Assembly (NCBI RefSeq): GCF_000182565.1
Contig: NW_015971539.1
Coordinates: 576,660-640,659, forward strand
Length of the DNA: 64,000 bases
DNA from: Spizellomyces punctatus DAOM BR117
Lineage: Eukaryota > Chytridiomycota > Chytridiomycetes > Spizellomycetales > Spizellomycetaceae
Direction: 5' to 3'
Shown here one piece after another: positions 33,595 through 43,789 of this stretch; positions within the stretch are counted from its first letter, which is position 1, and every line of letters starts with the position of its first letter. Below the pieces are notes generated by a model. The model saw only the letters and a list, made by a program, of their open reading frames with translations, was not told the DNA's origin and did no database searches. The position numbers and the translations under genes are program-made.

Positions 33595-36455
33595 TTAAGC
33601 ATGCTGCAAATCCCAACTCGACAACCACTTTCGACTCTGCAAACTCGGCACACTCTCAAACCCAATTCCATATGTCAATGGTGCAAAATACCAGTAGCCC
33701 CACGCAGCACCCACCACAATCAAACTGGTCAACATGACATAGGTTCGAGACGGGCGGAGAACCGACTTTTTCCGTTGAGACAAGGACCATACACGCACAA
33801 AACAAAATTCAAGTGTACACACGAGAACCAAGACGGAAAAAATAAAACTAGGGAGGTAGTGATGCAAAAAGAGCATGCGGCCCATTAGGAAAAAGGGGAG
33901 GTAATGCGTCAACCAGGTCACAAATAGGAATCCAATGGCGTTATCCCACCACGTTCGAATGGGTCCGAAATCGTCAATACCCCGTCGGAGGAGGATGCGA
34001 TCCATGATCCACATGGCGGCGTACATGACGGTTCCTGTAATCGAGAGCCACCAAATGAGGGGGTTGCCCAGAAGGTATATTTGGCGGAGACCGGCTTTGC
34101 GTTCCCAGAAACTGATGCCGCGGAGGACAAAGGGCCATGTTATTGGGGTGGAGGAATACGGGTGGGGTTTGGTCAGTCCGGCGTTGTGGGCAAACATGAG
34201 GGATTGGAGCTCGACGAATTTGGAGAGGAAGGGGAGGGTGGGTTTTTGCGGTTGGGTTTTGGGGTCAATGATGGGTTCGCCGATTTCGGTGCCGTTGATG
34301 ATGCGGGCGTGCTCGACTTGGTCTATCCACCAGACATTGTTGGCTTCCTTGAGGGCCTTGTTGCCATTGACTTCTTGCTGGCCGAATCCCCAGTCGGGGA
34401 GTTGGCCCTTGTGACAGTGGACGGCGACATTGTGGATAGCGTTCACGAGACGAAAGTGGGCGCGTTTGGACCAGAGTTTGTCTGAGCTGTCGTCGGCAAC
34501 CAGTTGGATCTTCCACAGAGTTTCATTGTACCGGTTCGTGTCGTTGGCAGGGATGGTAGTCATTTCCATGTGGGTGGGTGTCAAGGGACTAGCAACGTCG
34601 TGGGTGATGAGATGGCTGTTGGTGCGGGCATGCCTGAGGCGAACGAGATCATTGGGGCGGACGTAGCGGACGTTGCGCTCGGTTTCTTGGTCTGTGGGGG
34701 TATACGGGGCGGCAGAAGGGTACAGTGCGGGGTCAACGGGTTCAATGGTCCAGTGATTGTTGAGGTCGCGGTGAGGGTACCCAGTGACTTGCTGGCCTTG
34801 CGTGCTGATGCGGCCGTCATCATAGCGGAGCGGGTACTTTTCGGGGTGGGAATGAAGGTAGGCCGTCGTCTCGCGGTGCCGGATGGTAATGTTTGAAAAG
34901 AACGGAATGGCTAAATGAGGGGAACCCCAATCATGCATGAGGAATGGGAGAGTGAACACATGCAATAAAAACAATGCTTACCACTCGAGTTGGTATTCAT
35001 TTCACTTCCTAAAAGGCCATCCTGGAACGCAGGGCTCATAAAGGCATCGCCTGGCCCACTCTTGACCAGAATCGCAAAATGAACATAAAAGAATGCAAGG
35101 TAGACCACGAGTGGGAGAAAGATTAAGCAGAGTGCACGGGCGGAAAAGTGCCGTGCAAATTCGCGCAAGGACAAGCCGCGACGGTAGTCGAGGAGATTCC
35201 AGAGGTCAAACAAGACGGCGATTCCGACGGCGGCGACTGTAAACAGCCCAACCATTTTGACTCTATCCATCATCGGGTAAGCAATCTCGCGTTCAAGTGT
35301 ATTTAAAATGTCTTGGCAAGACTTACCCTGTCGTGCAGGCCAATGCAATTCCGGTCATGGACAGCCAAAAGTACCATTCAAAGGAAAAGGGTCTATAAAA
35401 GAGGTTTTGTGAGCAAAAGTGTCCCAATCATTGTCCTCGTGTTTTGTACTCACACATGACGCTTTTTATAAAACCGAATCCAGGCGTAAATGGAACACAC
35501 GCAGAAAAGGGTGAGCATCGAGTCCAAGAGAATGAGTCGCGATTGTGTAATCAACGAGTTGTCTGGTGAAAAAGTAAAAACATGAGCAACATGCATAACC
35601 TCATGAACCGTCCTTTCTGTCCATCGAGACTTGGTGCTCAATCCTCAACGGACACTCACCCAAGATGATGAGAAAGGCGCCAAACGTCGCACCAGCGACA
35701 CTCAGACCCAGCTCTTTGAGAATCAAAAAGACGACAGGGACAATCAATGCTCCACAGGTAGCAGGCAACAACCTCAAGGCGACATAGGGAACACCATGCT
35801 CTATATAGTCATCCCCAATGTGATCGAATAAAAAGTGGCCATCGTAACCGACTGCATAGCCTACTGCAGCGAGCAAGAGTTTTCCGAGGGGCGGATGCAC
35901 GTCAAAGTAGTATTCACGACGGAGGTAATACGAAGCGAATTTTCCAAAGTGCACTTCATCGAATCTACAACGAAAAGAGAGGGAAGAGAGTCGGCATACT
36001 CGGATTGCATTGAAAGACGCGTTGACAGCAAGACCGAGGGAGCGAGAGAGAGAGAGAGAGCGCGCGCGCGTAAGACCAGAGGTGGAATTCCAAAAGACGA
36101 ATGCTCAACAAGCGTGCATTGCAGACAGTCCTTGTCTCTCACGCGGACCTTCTCCCTCTCTTCTCGACTTTACTCTTGCAGGATAAACTTACACAACTTG
36201 AGCGGGATCACCGATATTCCAGCAGCGGGTAAAGAATGCCATGAACGTCACGAGCAAGAGCATGGCGTCAAAGCCGCGTTGGGGATTGTAAGGAGGACGC
36301 TGTTGCTTTTTAGTGTCTTGCTCATCCTGATCCTCATCATCTTGTTGTGGTGGTGGTGGTGTTGTGGAGGTGTCGAGAGACGTGTCTGTCGAGTGTCCCT
36401 TGCGGTGCCTGAGAGTAGAGAGTGTAGAGGATGGTGAAATGGTGTCGTCCTCCAT
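33595..36455 (-). CDS. PMT4: Dolichyl-phosphate-mannose protein O-mannosyltransferase, Pmt4/POMT1 type
   Basis: Multipass ER enzyme that starts O-mannosylation of secreted proteins. The cytosolic N-terminus MEDDTISPSSTLSTLRHRKG precedes transmembrane segments and the first-loop catalytic motif FDEVHFGKFASYYLRREYYF DVHPPLGKLL, whose form is that of the Pmt4 subfamily. DNSLITQSRLILLDSMLTLF and YVALRLLPATCGALIVPV follow. A luminal MIR region includes TAYLHSHPEKYPLRYDDGRI, NDLVRLRHARTNSHLITHDV and RYNETLWKIQLV. The C-terminal block has GNPLIWWLSITGTVMYA and MGRMLFLHHYLPSFIFS. About six introns; the first holds a GA/GC dinucleotide run (about 36043-36070). Confidence 0.95.
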
Positions 36456-36664
36456 AACGATAAAGACAAACAAGAATGAACAAGTATAATATAAACGGTT
36501 GGCAACACACACAAGCGGGATCGTGTGTGTGTGTGGGGAGGCGTGGTTGTTGGCATGGCAATAAGAAGTGTGAGAGTGTGAAATACTAGTAATAGTAAGA
36601 GTAAATACTAGGAATACACAACACATATATGAATGAAATATTCTCAAAGGGGGAATCAGTTGTT

Positions 36665-36678
36665 ATTAGCAAGTCTCT

Positions 36679-36711
<33 letters not shown>

Positions 36712-36835
36712 GTAGGAATTACATTCAATTATAGAAATAATCTCTCTTTTATCACTCTATTCATATTGCAATTCTCTCTCTCTCTCTCTTCTCTCTCTCT
36801 TTTGTATGTATGTGTATGTGTGTGTGTGTGAAGTG
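36665..36835. repeat. Dinucleotide microsatellites between PMT4 and the homeobox gene
   Basis: Clustered (TG)n(GA)n at about 36680-36712, (CT)n at about 36772-36800, and (TG)n at about 36808-36830. They lie in the head-to-head promoter region, which is nearly 700 bases long. Confidence 0.85.
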
Positions 36836-37087
36836 TAGAGTATAAGTAATTCCCTTTGATTGTCAATTCCATTCTTGGTGTTTGAAAGGGGGATTCACAC
36901 ACGCGCGCTCTTGTTCTTGTTGTTGTTGCTTTCACACTTTTACTGCGCATTCTATCACACTCTTTACACACTCTATACTCACTACGCATGGGTATTTGAA
37001 TAGGAAACAAACGATTAACGGGTTTATCTTATTATCCACATATACACACACACTTGAAAGAAGGGAAGGGGACACTCGCTACTCTCA

Positions 37088-37090
<3 letters not shown>

Positions 37091-37128
<38 letters not shown>
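37091..37128. repeat. (CA)n microsatellite upstream of the homeobox gene
   Basis: About 18 tandem CA units, ending 15 bases before the preferred ATG of the homeobox gene; probably in its 5' leader. Confidence 0.9.
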
Positions 37129-37129
<1 letters not shown>

Positions 37130-37142
37130 CTGCGGACACGTC

Positions 37143-38363
37143 ATGACGGGGAATCAACGGGAGAGGTGTCTCTCACCGTCACAACCTTCCACTCCCACTA
37201 CTACTAGTACTAGTACTACTACTACAATGTCACTATCCGTTACTTTGTCTGCTCCTTCTCTCTCCTCTCCACCACCACAACGACGACTACAAGATTCCCA
37301 CGACAACTCGCCTCAAGACTCGTCGTCTTCGTCTTCTGCGCTGGCCTTTCCCACAACCGCACAAGCATTTGCTCAGGCTCAACTCGCTCACCTCCAGGCT
37401 CAACTCCAGGCTCAGATACACCACCAGATTCAGCAACACATTGCCCAAGGCATGCCGCCCATGCCTCCTCACTTGGTTCAGTACCACATTCAGCAACAAC
37501 TCCAGCAGCAGCTCGCTCACTTTCAACAAGGACAACAAGGGCAAGGACAAGAGCAGCAACAGCAACAACACGCCAGGCCCACTCCCACACCGTTCATGGA
37601 ACCTTGGACTCCGCTACCCGGTCCCACAAGCACCTTTCACCAGTATCGCCCTCCCGTCGACCCGAGTGCATCCATGACTGTAACGACAACAACAACAACA
37701 ACAACAACAACAAAAAGTCCATCGTCAATCACCTCAAACGACTCTCACGCGGCCGCTCCTCTGCCCTTTGCCAGCGTCCAGTCCTTTCGCAACTTTTTCA
37801 CTCCCTACGCCTCTACGGTCCTCCCCATGCACGGTCGCCCCCCAACCACGCTTCATCGCCCAGTCGTCCAGCTCACGTATACCCAAATGCCCCTCACAAA
37901 AGCCAAACGACGCCGTCCGACCCCCGGCCAAGTCAAAGTCTTGAATATGGTCTTTGACAAGACATTCTTTCCCAGCACAGAACTCCGACAAGCCCTTGCC
38001 CACGAACTCGAAATGTGTCCGCGTGCCATCCAAGTTTGGTTCCAAAACAAGCGGCAGGGCTGGCGGACCAAGCATGGACATGCCGCCATGAAGCGTGAAC
38101 CCGTCCCCCTTGAGCAAGTCCAAACGTGGTGTAAAAAGTATTATACAAAACGAAAAAATCAAGACGACGAGGTCACACCCGATGATGAATTCACGTCTCG
38201 CCCTGTGGATACCTATCGATCTGGACCGTCGTCTACTACAATACCCTCTCGGTCGCCGTTGCCTGCGCCGCGTACACCTCCAACGCCTTTGGATGCACAG
38301 GGCGCTGCGGCTGCTGCCTTGGCCTTTGCGACAGGTCAGAGGGCTCAATCCACAATTGTCTGA
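37143..38363 (+). CDS. Homeodomain transcription factor, non-TALE, Q-rich
   Basis: Single-exon ORF of 406 residues from ATG 37143 (MTGNQRERC); a later ATG at about 37227 (MSLSVTLS) is possible. The N-terminal half is Ser/Thr/Gln-rich with HLQAQLQAQIHHQIQQHIAQ and a run of ten Thr codons. The homeodomain, about residues 255-315, reads KAKRRRPTPGQVKVLNMVFD, KTFFPSTELRQALAHELEMC and PRAIQVWFQNKRQGWRTKHG. Helix 3 has the canonical WFQNKR with Asn51 and Arg53 and no three-residue loop insertion. Fungal relatives include Pho2-like regulators, but orthology cannot be fixed by eye. A Pro/Ser/Ala-rich tail follows. Confidence 0.85.
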   Translation: MTGNQRERCLSPSQPSTPTTTSTSTTTTMSLSVTLSAPSLSSPPPQRRLQDSHDNSPQDSSSSSSALAFPTTAQAFAQAQLAHLQAQLQAQIHHQIQQHIAQGMPPMPPHLVQYHIQQQLQQQLAHFQQGQQGQGQEQQQQQHARPTPTPFMEPWTPLPGPTSTFHQYRPPVDPSASMTVTTTTTTTTTTKSPSSITSNDSHAAAPLPFASVQSFRNFFTPYASTVLPMHGRPPTTLHRPVVQLTYTQMPLTKAKRRRPTPGQVKVLNMVFDKTFFPSTELRQALAHELEMCPRAIQVWFQNKRQGWRTKHGHAAMKREPVPLEQVQTWCKKYYTKRKNQDDEVTPDDEFTSRPVDTYRSGPSSTTIPSRSPLPAPRTPPTPLDAQGAAAAALAFATGQRAQSTIV

Positions 38364-40870
38364 CATCCACAACTGTCCAACACTGTACAGTTTGAGATGG
38401 TGGTAATGACGATAAAGCGTTGTGCCGAAGAATGTATAGCGAGGAAAAAGTGCGTAGCTGAGAATGGTTAAAGCAAATTGGGATGTAGTTGCAAAATCCA
38501 TGCAAAGCATGGTGAAATATATATATTTTTTTATTATATTGAGGGACCGGGGGTTTCTTTTTGACTGTAGTTGACTTATGAGCATTCACGATCTGCACGC
38601 AAAACACATTCCTTGGACACTTGTCTTTTGCATACAAAGACATTGTTGACCAATTTATGCATGAGCACTGACACATGCACAGCTCTTTTACTGTTTAGGA
38701 GGGATCACCACTGTAGCCATATTTCTGTAGACCAAAAACGTCGTATTTCAAAGGCTGTGATATTGTCAGATGTAGATAGTTTGTGGAATTTCAATCGAGT
38801 AGGTTATAGTATCAGACATTTCATTTCTGTTACATATATTTTCGGTTGAGCGTTGGTTACATATGTATTTGCTTGTGGGTTATTGTGTTGCTTTGTCAGA
38901 GAGCGGGATGCGGATGGTAGGATGCAAGCGTCGTTAATGTAAGGTATTCCGTTTGTGCATGGATGGGTTTTGGGGTTAGGGTTCATACCTCTATTCTCTT
39001 CGACGCATAAAGAAAATACACATCTCATCATAAAAGCCATATCCTTGTCATGTACCTTGGTTTCTATCCTGCACAAACGGAATTTCATAACAAACTACAA
39101 GTTGCTATCCCACATTACAGGACGTGCGCGTGTAGAGTTGGTATTCTTTAATGCACTGTGTTGCATGGTATGTGTTCTGGATGGATTGGTAACAGTATGG
39201 AATGTGCACATGTGTGCGCTGAGATTGGATTCGCGAATAAACAAGGTTTTGTTTATTTGTTTATTTATTGTAACAGACTTGTTTTCGCTAGTTTCTTGAA
39301 CACTTTCATCTTGCGGTGACCTTTACTGTCGTCTCCCCAACGCTGCTACGTAGAGACTTGTTTGAATACTATACCCACATCCATTCTACCCAAACGATAA
39401 CGAGTTGACCACATTACCAATCGTTTGCAAAACTCATATTCGCCTTCATCTGACTCATCATCCTGCTGGACCCCACATCGCCACTCCAAACGAGCTCGTT
39501 TTTGTACCCAACATACCCACTCGAACGGGATTTTGCCAACCATGCATATCACATGCCTATGAGTTACTATTGAACATGTCATTATACTTTTATATATTGA
39601 AGTGAATGAGTTAAAGTATTTGTGATGAACATCATGGTTGTAAGAGTCCAAAGACAAAAACTCTTCGTCTTTTTGATTTTTCGATGTGACTTTACTGATC
39701 GGTTTCTGGATTCGACAAGATCGTCTTGTCACGCCTTCTACACTTGTAACGTTTTTGGGCGCTTTACAAGAGTAACTCACACACCCATTCTGCAGAGTCA
39801 AGGTTTTTGTGGTTTGCTTTACGACACAAACGTGGTGGATTACGCTAAAGTACCTAAAAAGCGCTATACCTTAACACACGCTAGTTTTTGATCGCGTTTG
39901 CGCAGCAGTTTGGTTCCTCGCTCCCGTCATGACGCGATAAAAGCTCCCTCCCTTTTCCTGCAGAGTCTTTTGTTCTGTTTACAAGTTACTTGAACGACTG
40001 GGAATCCGCCGTCTTTGTGTATCACTCGTAATGGTTTTTTTTTTTTTGCAGAGTTGTGTGTTGTATGGTTGTGATGTATAAGTCAGGTACGTACGACAAA
40101 GGTTGGACGCGGTTGAATTGTCCTGTCTATGCAAACAGGGAAGGTTACTGCACCAACAACGTTTTTGCAGAGTTGGTATGTGATTGCTCACTGTTGTTGA
40201 CTGCTCGCTATTGCAGAGCATTTCGCGCGGTCGCGGTCGCGTTCGCGTCGACCAAAAGGGCGTGCTAGCCATCTGTGGGACGCGTTCTGTAAGGCTGGCT
40301 TCTCACCTCCAACCCTTATCCTACTCTTTAAGTCCAAAGTACAAAAAACTCTGCCAATCTTTTAGGGAAACTCCCCTTGCCATCCTTACACTTTCTGCAC
40401 GTGTGTTGCTCATCAACAACAAGAAGGGATATGACACCTCCAAAAACACAAGTCCTGGGCAACACACAAACAACGCCCAACTGACTGTATTACAAAACGC
40501 AAAGTGAGTAAGATGACATGTTCAAGCCCTAGATCCAGAACCCTAGATCCAGAAAAACCAAAAAATGCATCACATCAACGCCGATCTTCAAGCCCAATCA
40601 TCAAAACCCAACAAAACATTCAATCACACTACACCAAATTGTCCAGTAAGCTGTCAATACCTGTCCATTCCACTTGTCAATCTCTTGTCACTTGTCATCA
40701 CTGACATGCCCCTCTGAGAAAAACCCCCCACTTTGCACGCACCTCGCCCCCACACGATATACCCTGTGGCCCAAACACACGACACAAAAAGTGTCATCCT
40801 TGCATGAAAAAAAAAAAAAAGAGAGAACGAGATGGGTGGGGTGGGGTTGGTGGGGTTGTTTTTTGTGGGG
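38364..40870. other. Gene-poor region, no confident coding sequence
   Basis: About 2.5 kb with no recognisable protein on either strand. A 151-codon minus-strand ORF (39346-39801) contains a charged segment but no family signature. The heptamer TGCAGAG recurs five times between 39791 and 40218. Homopolymer runs occur at 40035-40047 and 40808-40821. Non-coding transcription or decayed sequence are both possible. Confidence 0.45.
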
Positions 40871-40880
40871 TATATAAATA
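40871..40880 (+). promoter_or_regulatory. TATA box of the fasciclin-domain gene
   Basis: TATATAAATA, about 125 bases upstream of the ATG at 41004, preceded by a G/T-rich strand-biased tract and a poly-A run. It is one of the clearest TATA boxes in the window and suggests a regulated gene. Confidence 0.6.
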
Positions 40881-41003
40881 CGTAGTGTTTTGGTTTTCTT
40901 TTTACTCTCTGTAGGTACATTCAGTGTTCCAAAAGAAAAGTACATCCACTTTCTGCCTACACATTTGTTTTTGAGTTCCTATTTCTTTTGTTTTCGCTTC
41001 ACC

Positions 41004-42514
41004 ATGCATCGGTTCGCCATCTTGTTTGCCCTCTTGGCGTGCTTGTTCACATCTGTCAAAACGTCGCCCTTGAGTGGAGCGCTCTTTATTTCCAACCTTG
41101 ATGAAGAGAGTGTTGAGTTGTTTACTAATACCCTCAAGGACCGGCAGGAGGGGTCTCTTAGTATGTTTGTCCATGTTTTTTATATTGTATTGTCTTGGTT
41201 GCTGATAGGTTTTGTCAATAGTTGATCGGCTTAGGGGAGACAAACGGTTCAGTCGCTTTGTCGACGCACTTTCTCGGGACCGCGGGCTTCGTGATGATTT
41301 GGAGAACAAGGACAAAAAGGCTACCGTGTTTGCTCCCACCAATGAGGCTTTCAAGCACATGGTAAGTTTTGTCCTTTTTCGCGACGCATCAAGATCTTTT
41401 GTAATAAAGGTTCGACACTGCTAGGAGGATGACAGGAGGCGCAACAATGATGAACGCGAGATGGGCGAGATTCTCCGCTACCACATCTGCCCTGACATGA
41501 ACATTCGCAGTGACGAAATGCATCGAGGCATGCTGTTGCGCACTGACCTTCGTCTCAAGAAACTCAATGATCGGCACCAGAGGATCCGCGTTTTCCGCTT
41601 CCGTGGGGACGTTTGGCTGGTAAGACTTTTCATCTCATCTCATCACATCACACTATGACGCTTGAATTGAATGAAAAACCTTTACAGAACATGCGTGCCC
41701 GGATTGTCGAAAAAGACATGGAAGCAGAAAACGGACGCATCCACGCCATCGACCGTATTCTCATTCCTCCCCGTGACGCCCGCGAAATGCTCTACATGAT
41801 GCCCTCGGAATTCTCCACCTTCCTCTCCGGCGCGGAACGGACCGACATGGGTAAACACATGGCAGATGAAAAGGGACTCACCATCTTTGCGCCTAGCAAT
41901 GAAGCTTGGCAGCGTCTTGGATTCGAGAACCTCCGATACCTCTTTAGCTGTGTTGGACAGGACCGTCAGCATGGCATGGAACGTCACCATGAATGCAAGG
42001 GAGTTCAGGATCTCAAGCGTATCATTCAGTACCACATGGGCCGAGACCTGGCTTACACGACCGACATGATGGAAAAGCGCGAAATGCGTAAGTATCCAAA
42101 CCAACTCCCTTCTCAACTTTTCCAACCACTGAACGCACGATCCCACATCATCTTAAAAGGCCTCAAAACCCTCTACGAAGACAAAACCGTCCTCGTCGAA
42201 GCCAAAGAACGGAACCACAAGGACCGCGACCGTGACAGCTATTCCGACTCGTGCTCTGGTAAAGACCGAGACCGTAAACACGATGTTCGTCGGTACATGT
42301 TCCTAATCAACAAAGGGGAGGCAAAAGTTCAGGTGAGGTTTGAAATGTGTGATTGTGGGTTGGTTAAGGAGCGGTTATTGATTCTTTTTCTTTGTTTTGG
42401 GTGCTTTCTTTTGTGTAGTTTGCTGATGGGCTTGCTGAGAATGGGGCTATCCACATGATTGACAGTGTTCTTGTTCCCGATGATGTCAAGCTGCCGCATG
42501 ATCGGTTTGATTGA
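41004..42514 (+). CDS. Secreted protein with two fasciclin (FAS1) domains
   Basis: Probable cell-surface adhesion or matrix protein. The signal peptide is MHRFAILFALLACLFTSVKT (hydrophobic core, cleavage near residue 20). FAS1-1 follows after intron 1: IVDRLRGDKRFSRFVDALSR, KKATVFAPTNEAFKHM, EILRYHICPDMNIRSDEMH and GRIHAIDRILIPP. FAS1-2: MPSEFSTFLSGAERTDMGKH, GLTIFAPSNEAWQRLGFENL, DLKRIIQYHMGRDLAYTTDM and, in the last exon, FADGLAENGAIHMIDSVLVP. These are the TVFAPTNxAF and H1/H2-type motifs of the family. The C-terminus is at LPHDRFD with no GPI signal. Unusually rich in Arg/Asp/Glu, with a KDRDRDSYSDSCSGKDRDRK insertion. Five introns. Confidence 0.9.
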
Positions 42515-42694
42515 ACTGTTGCAAAGCGTTTGCAAAGTAGAAAGCTTGCATATCGCCAGAGTGGATGTACATAAATCACTGGTGTACCAAAACTTGGATT
42601 TTGCACAAACCAAGTATTTTCAAAACCAATGCAAGATTCAACCCTTTGGCAAATGGTAGGGTCCTGTATGAATTGTACACCTCTACCCAGTAGC

Positions 42695-42820
42695 AAGTGC
42701 AGATTAGTGTACAGTACAGAGTATCACGTGAATCACATGATGCTCAAAGGATGTGAGGCGCGGAATTGAATGGATAGACTATCACGTGGATCACGTGATA
42801 CTCTGTACTAACCTGCACTT
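42695..42820. mobile_element. Foldback MITE-like element, copy 1
   Basis: About 126 bases whose ends are inverted repeats: AAGTGCAGATTAGTGTAC at the left against GTACTAACCTGCACTT at the right, continuing inward through ACAGAGTATCACGTG on both arms. The internal part shares GGAATTGAA and TGGATAGAC with a second element at 63250-63388. No coding capacity. Target-site duplications could not be fixed by eye. Confidence 0.7.
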
Positions 42821-42828
42821 CCTGTATG

Positions 42829-43557
42829 TACATACACTAGTGGGAAGGCGTGCGCACAACGCACTTGACAAAAAGACCAGAAAAATGCAGAAGATACATC
42901 GCATTGTTATCTATATCCTATGGAAGCACTTCTCTATGTTCTATATTTTGCGTTTTCCAAGCACATCTCACCCACTCAGGTAGTATACCAGATATAATTC
43001 AAGCTTTGTTCTTTGCATTTGTTGATTTCTTTGTTAAAAACCCAAGTTGGAAACTGCGGTTGCCAACGCTGACATGCATCACAGTCACGTGCGTAGTCAG
43101 GTGTCTTTCAGGTCACGCCGAGTTATTCTATTGTATGTATGTACATACACTAGTGGAAAGGCGTGCGCACAACGCACTTGACAGAAGGCCAGAAAAATAC
43201 AGAAGATACTATTATTGTTATTTATATCCTATGGAAGCAGTTCTCTATATTCTATATTATGCATTTATCCCGTAAAGAGGCTTTGATTGCACCCATATCT
43301 TCCATAAATATTACACTATTTCAGTCTTCACGCATTCGAGTACATAAATGCATTGAACATCAAATTGCTTGTTGCAGCACATCTCTCACCCACTCAGCCA
43401 AGTATACCTATATAATTCAAGCCTATGTGTTTGTTGATTTCCAATGTTGTTAAAAGCTCAGGAATATGGCAACTCGGTTGCCGACTCTGACGGTCATGTG
43501 CGCGGTCATGTGCGCGGTCATGTGTTTTTCAGGTCACGCCGAGTTATTCTATATGTA
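42829..43557. repeat. Imperfect tandem duplication of about 300-410 bp
   Basis: Two units: about 42829-43132 and 43133-43557. Shared blocks in the same order are GTACATACACTAGTGG, AGGCGTGCGCACAACGCACT, ATCCTATGGAAGCA, ATCTC(N)CACCCACTCAG, TATAATTCAAGC, TTTGTTGATTTC and TCAGGTCACGCCGAGTTATT. The second unit has about 110 extra bases in its middle and a threefold GCGGTCATGTGC run near its end. Non-coding. Confidence 0.85.
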
Positions 43558-43789
43558 CAGCATTATAAGATAAGATATTCAGGGATAATGGTTCGATTTG
43601 GATTCAGTGCCGCCCATAAAACTGGCTCATCAGAGCACTAAATGGCGGCCACTTGGTAGTTGTATAAACGTTGAATCTCGGGGCTGCTCGACATCCACAG
43701 TACGCTACAATGGCAATCTATGTTAATTCTGTGCTGTGAGATTCACCTTTGAAAGACATCCACGTCAGTGCACGTCGGGAACCCTCTAC

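Noticed and set aside
36043-36070. GA/GC dinucleotide run considered as a regulatory element
   Set aside because: It lies inside the first intron of PMT4 and looks like a simple sequence repeat with no further signal.
36882-37142. N-terminal extension of the homeobox protein through the CA microsatellite
   Set aside because: The open frame upstream lacks an ATG at its head and would encode a Thr-His repeat from the (CA)n tract. The ATG at 37143 just after the microsatellite is more plausible.
38950-39000. Telomere-like GGGGTTAGGGTT
   Set aside because: Only one to two TTAGGG-like units with no array; not evidence of an interstitial telomere.
39346-39801. Minus-strand ORF of 151 codons in the gene-poor interval
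   Set aside because: No motif, no homologous-looking block and no supporting splice structure; composition is compatible with a random open frame.
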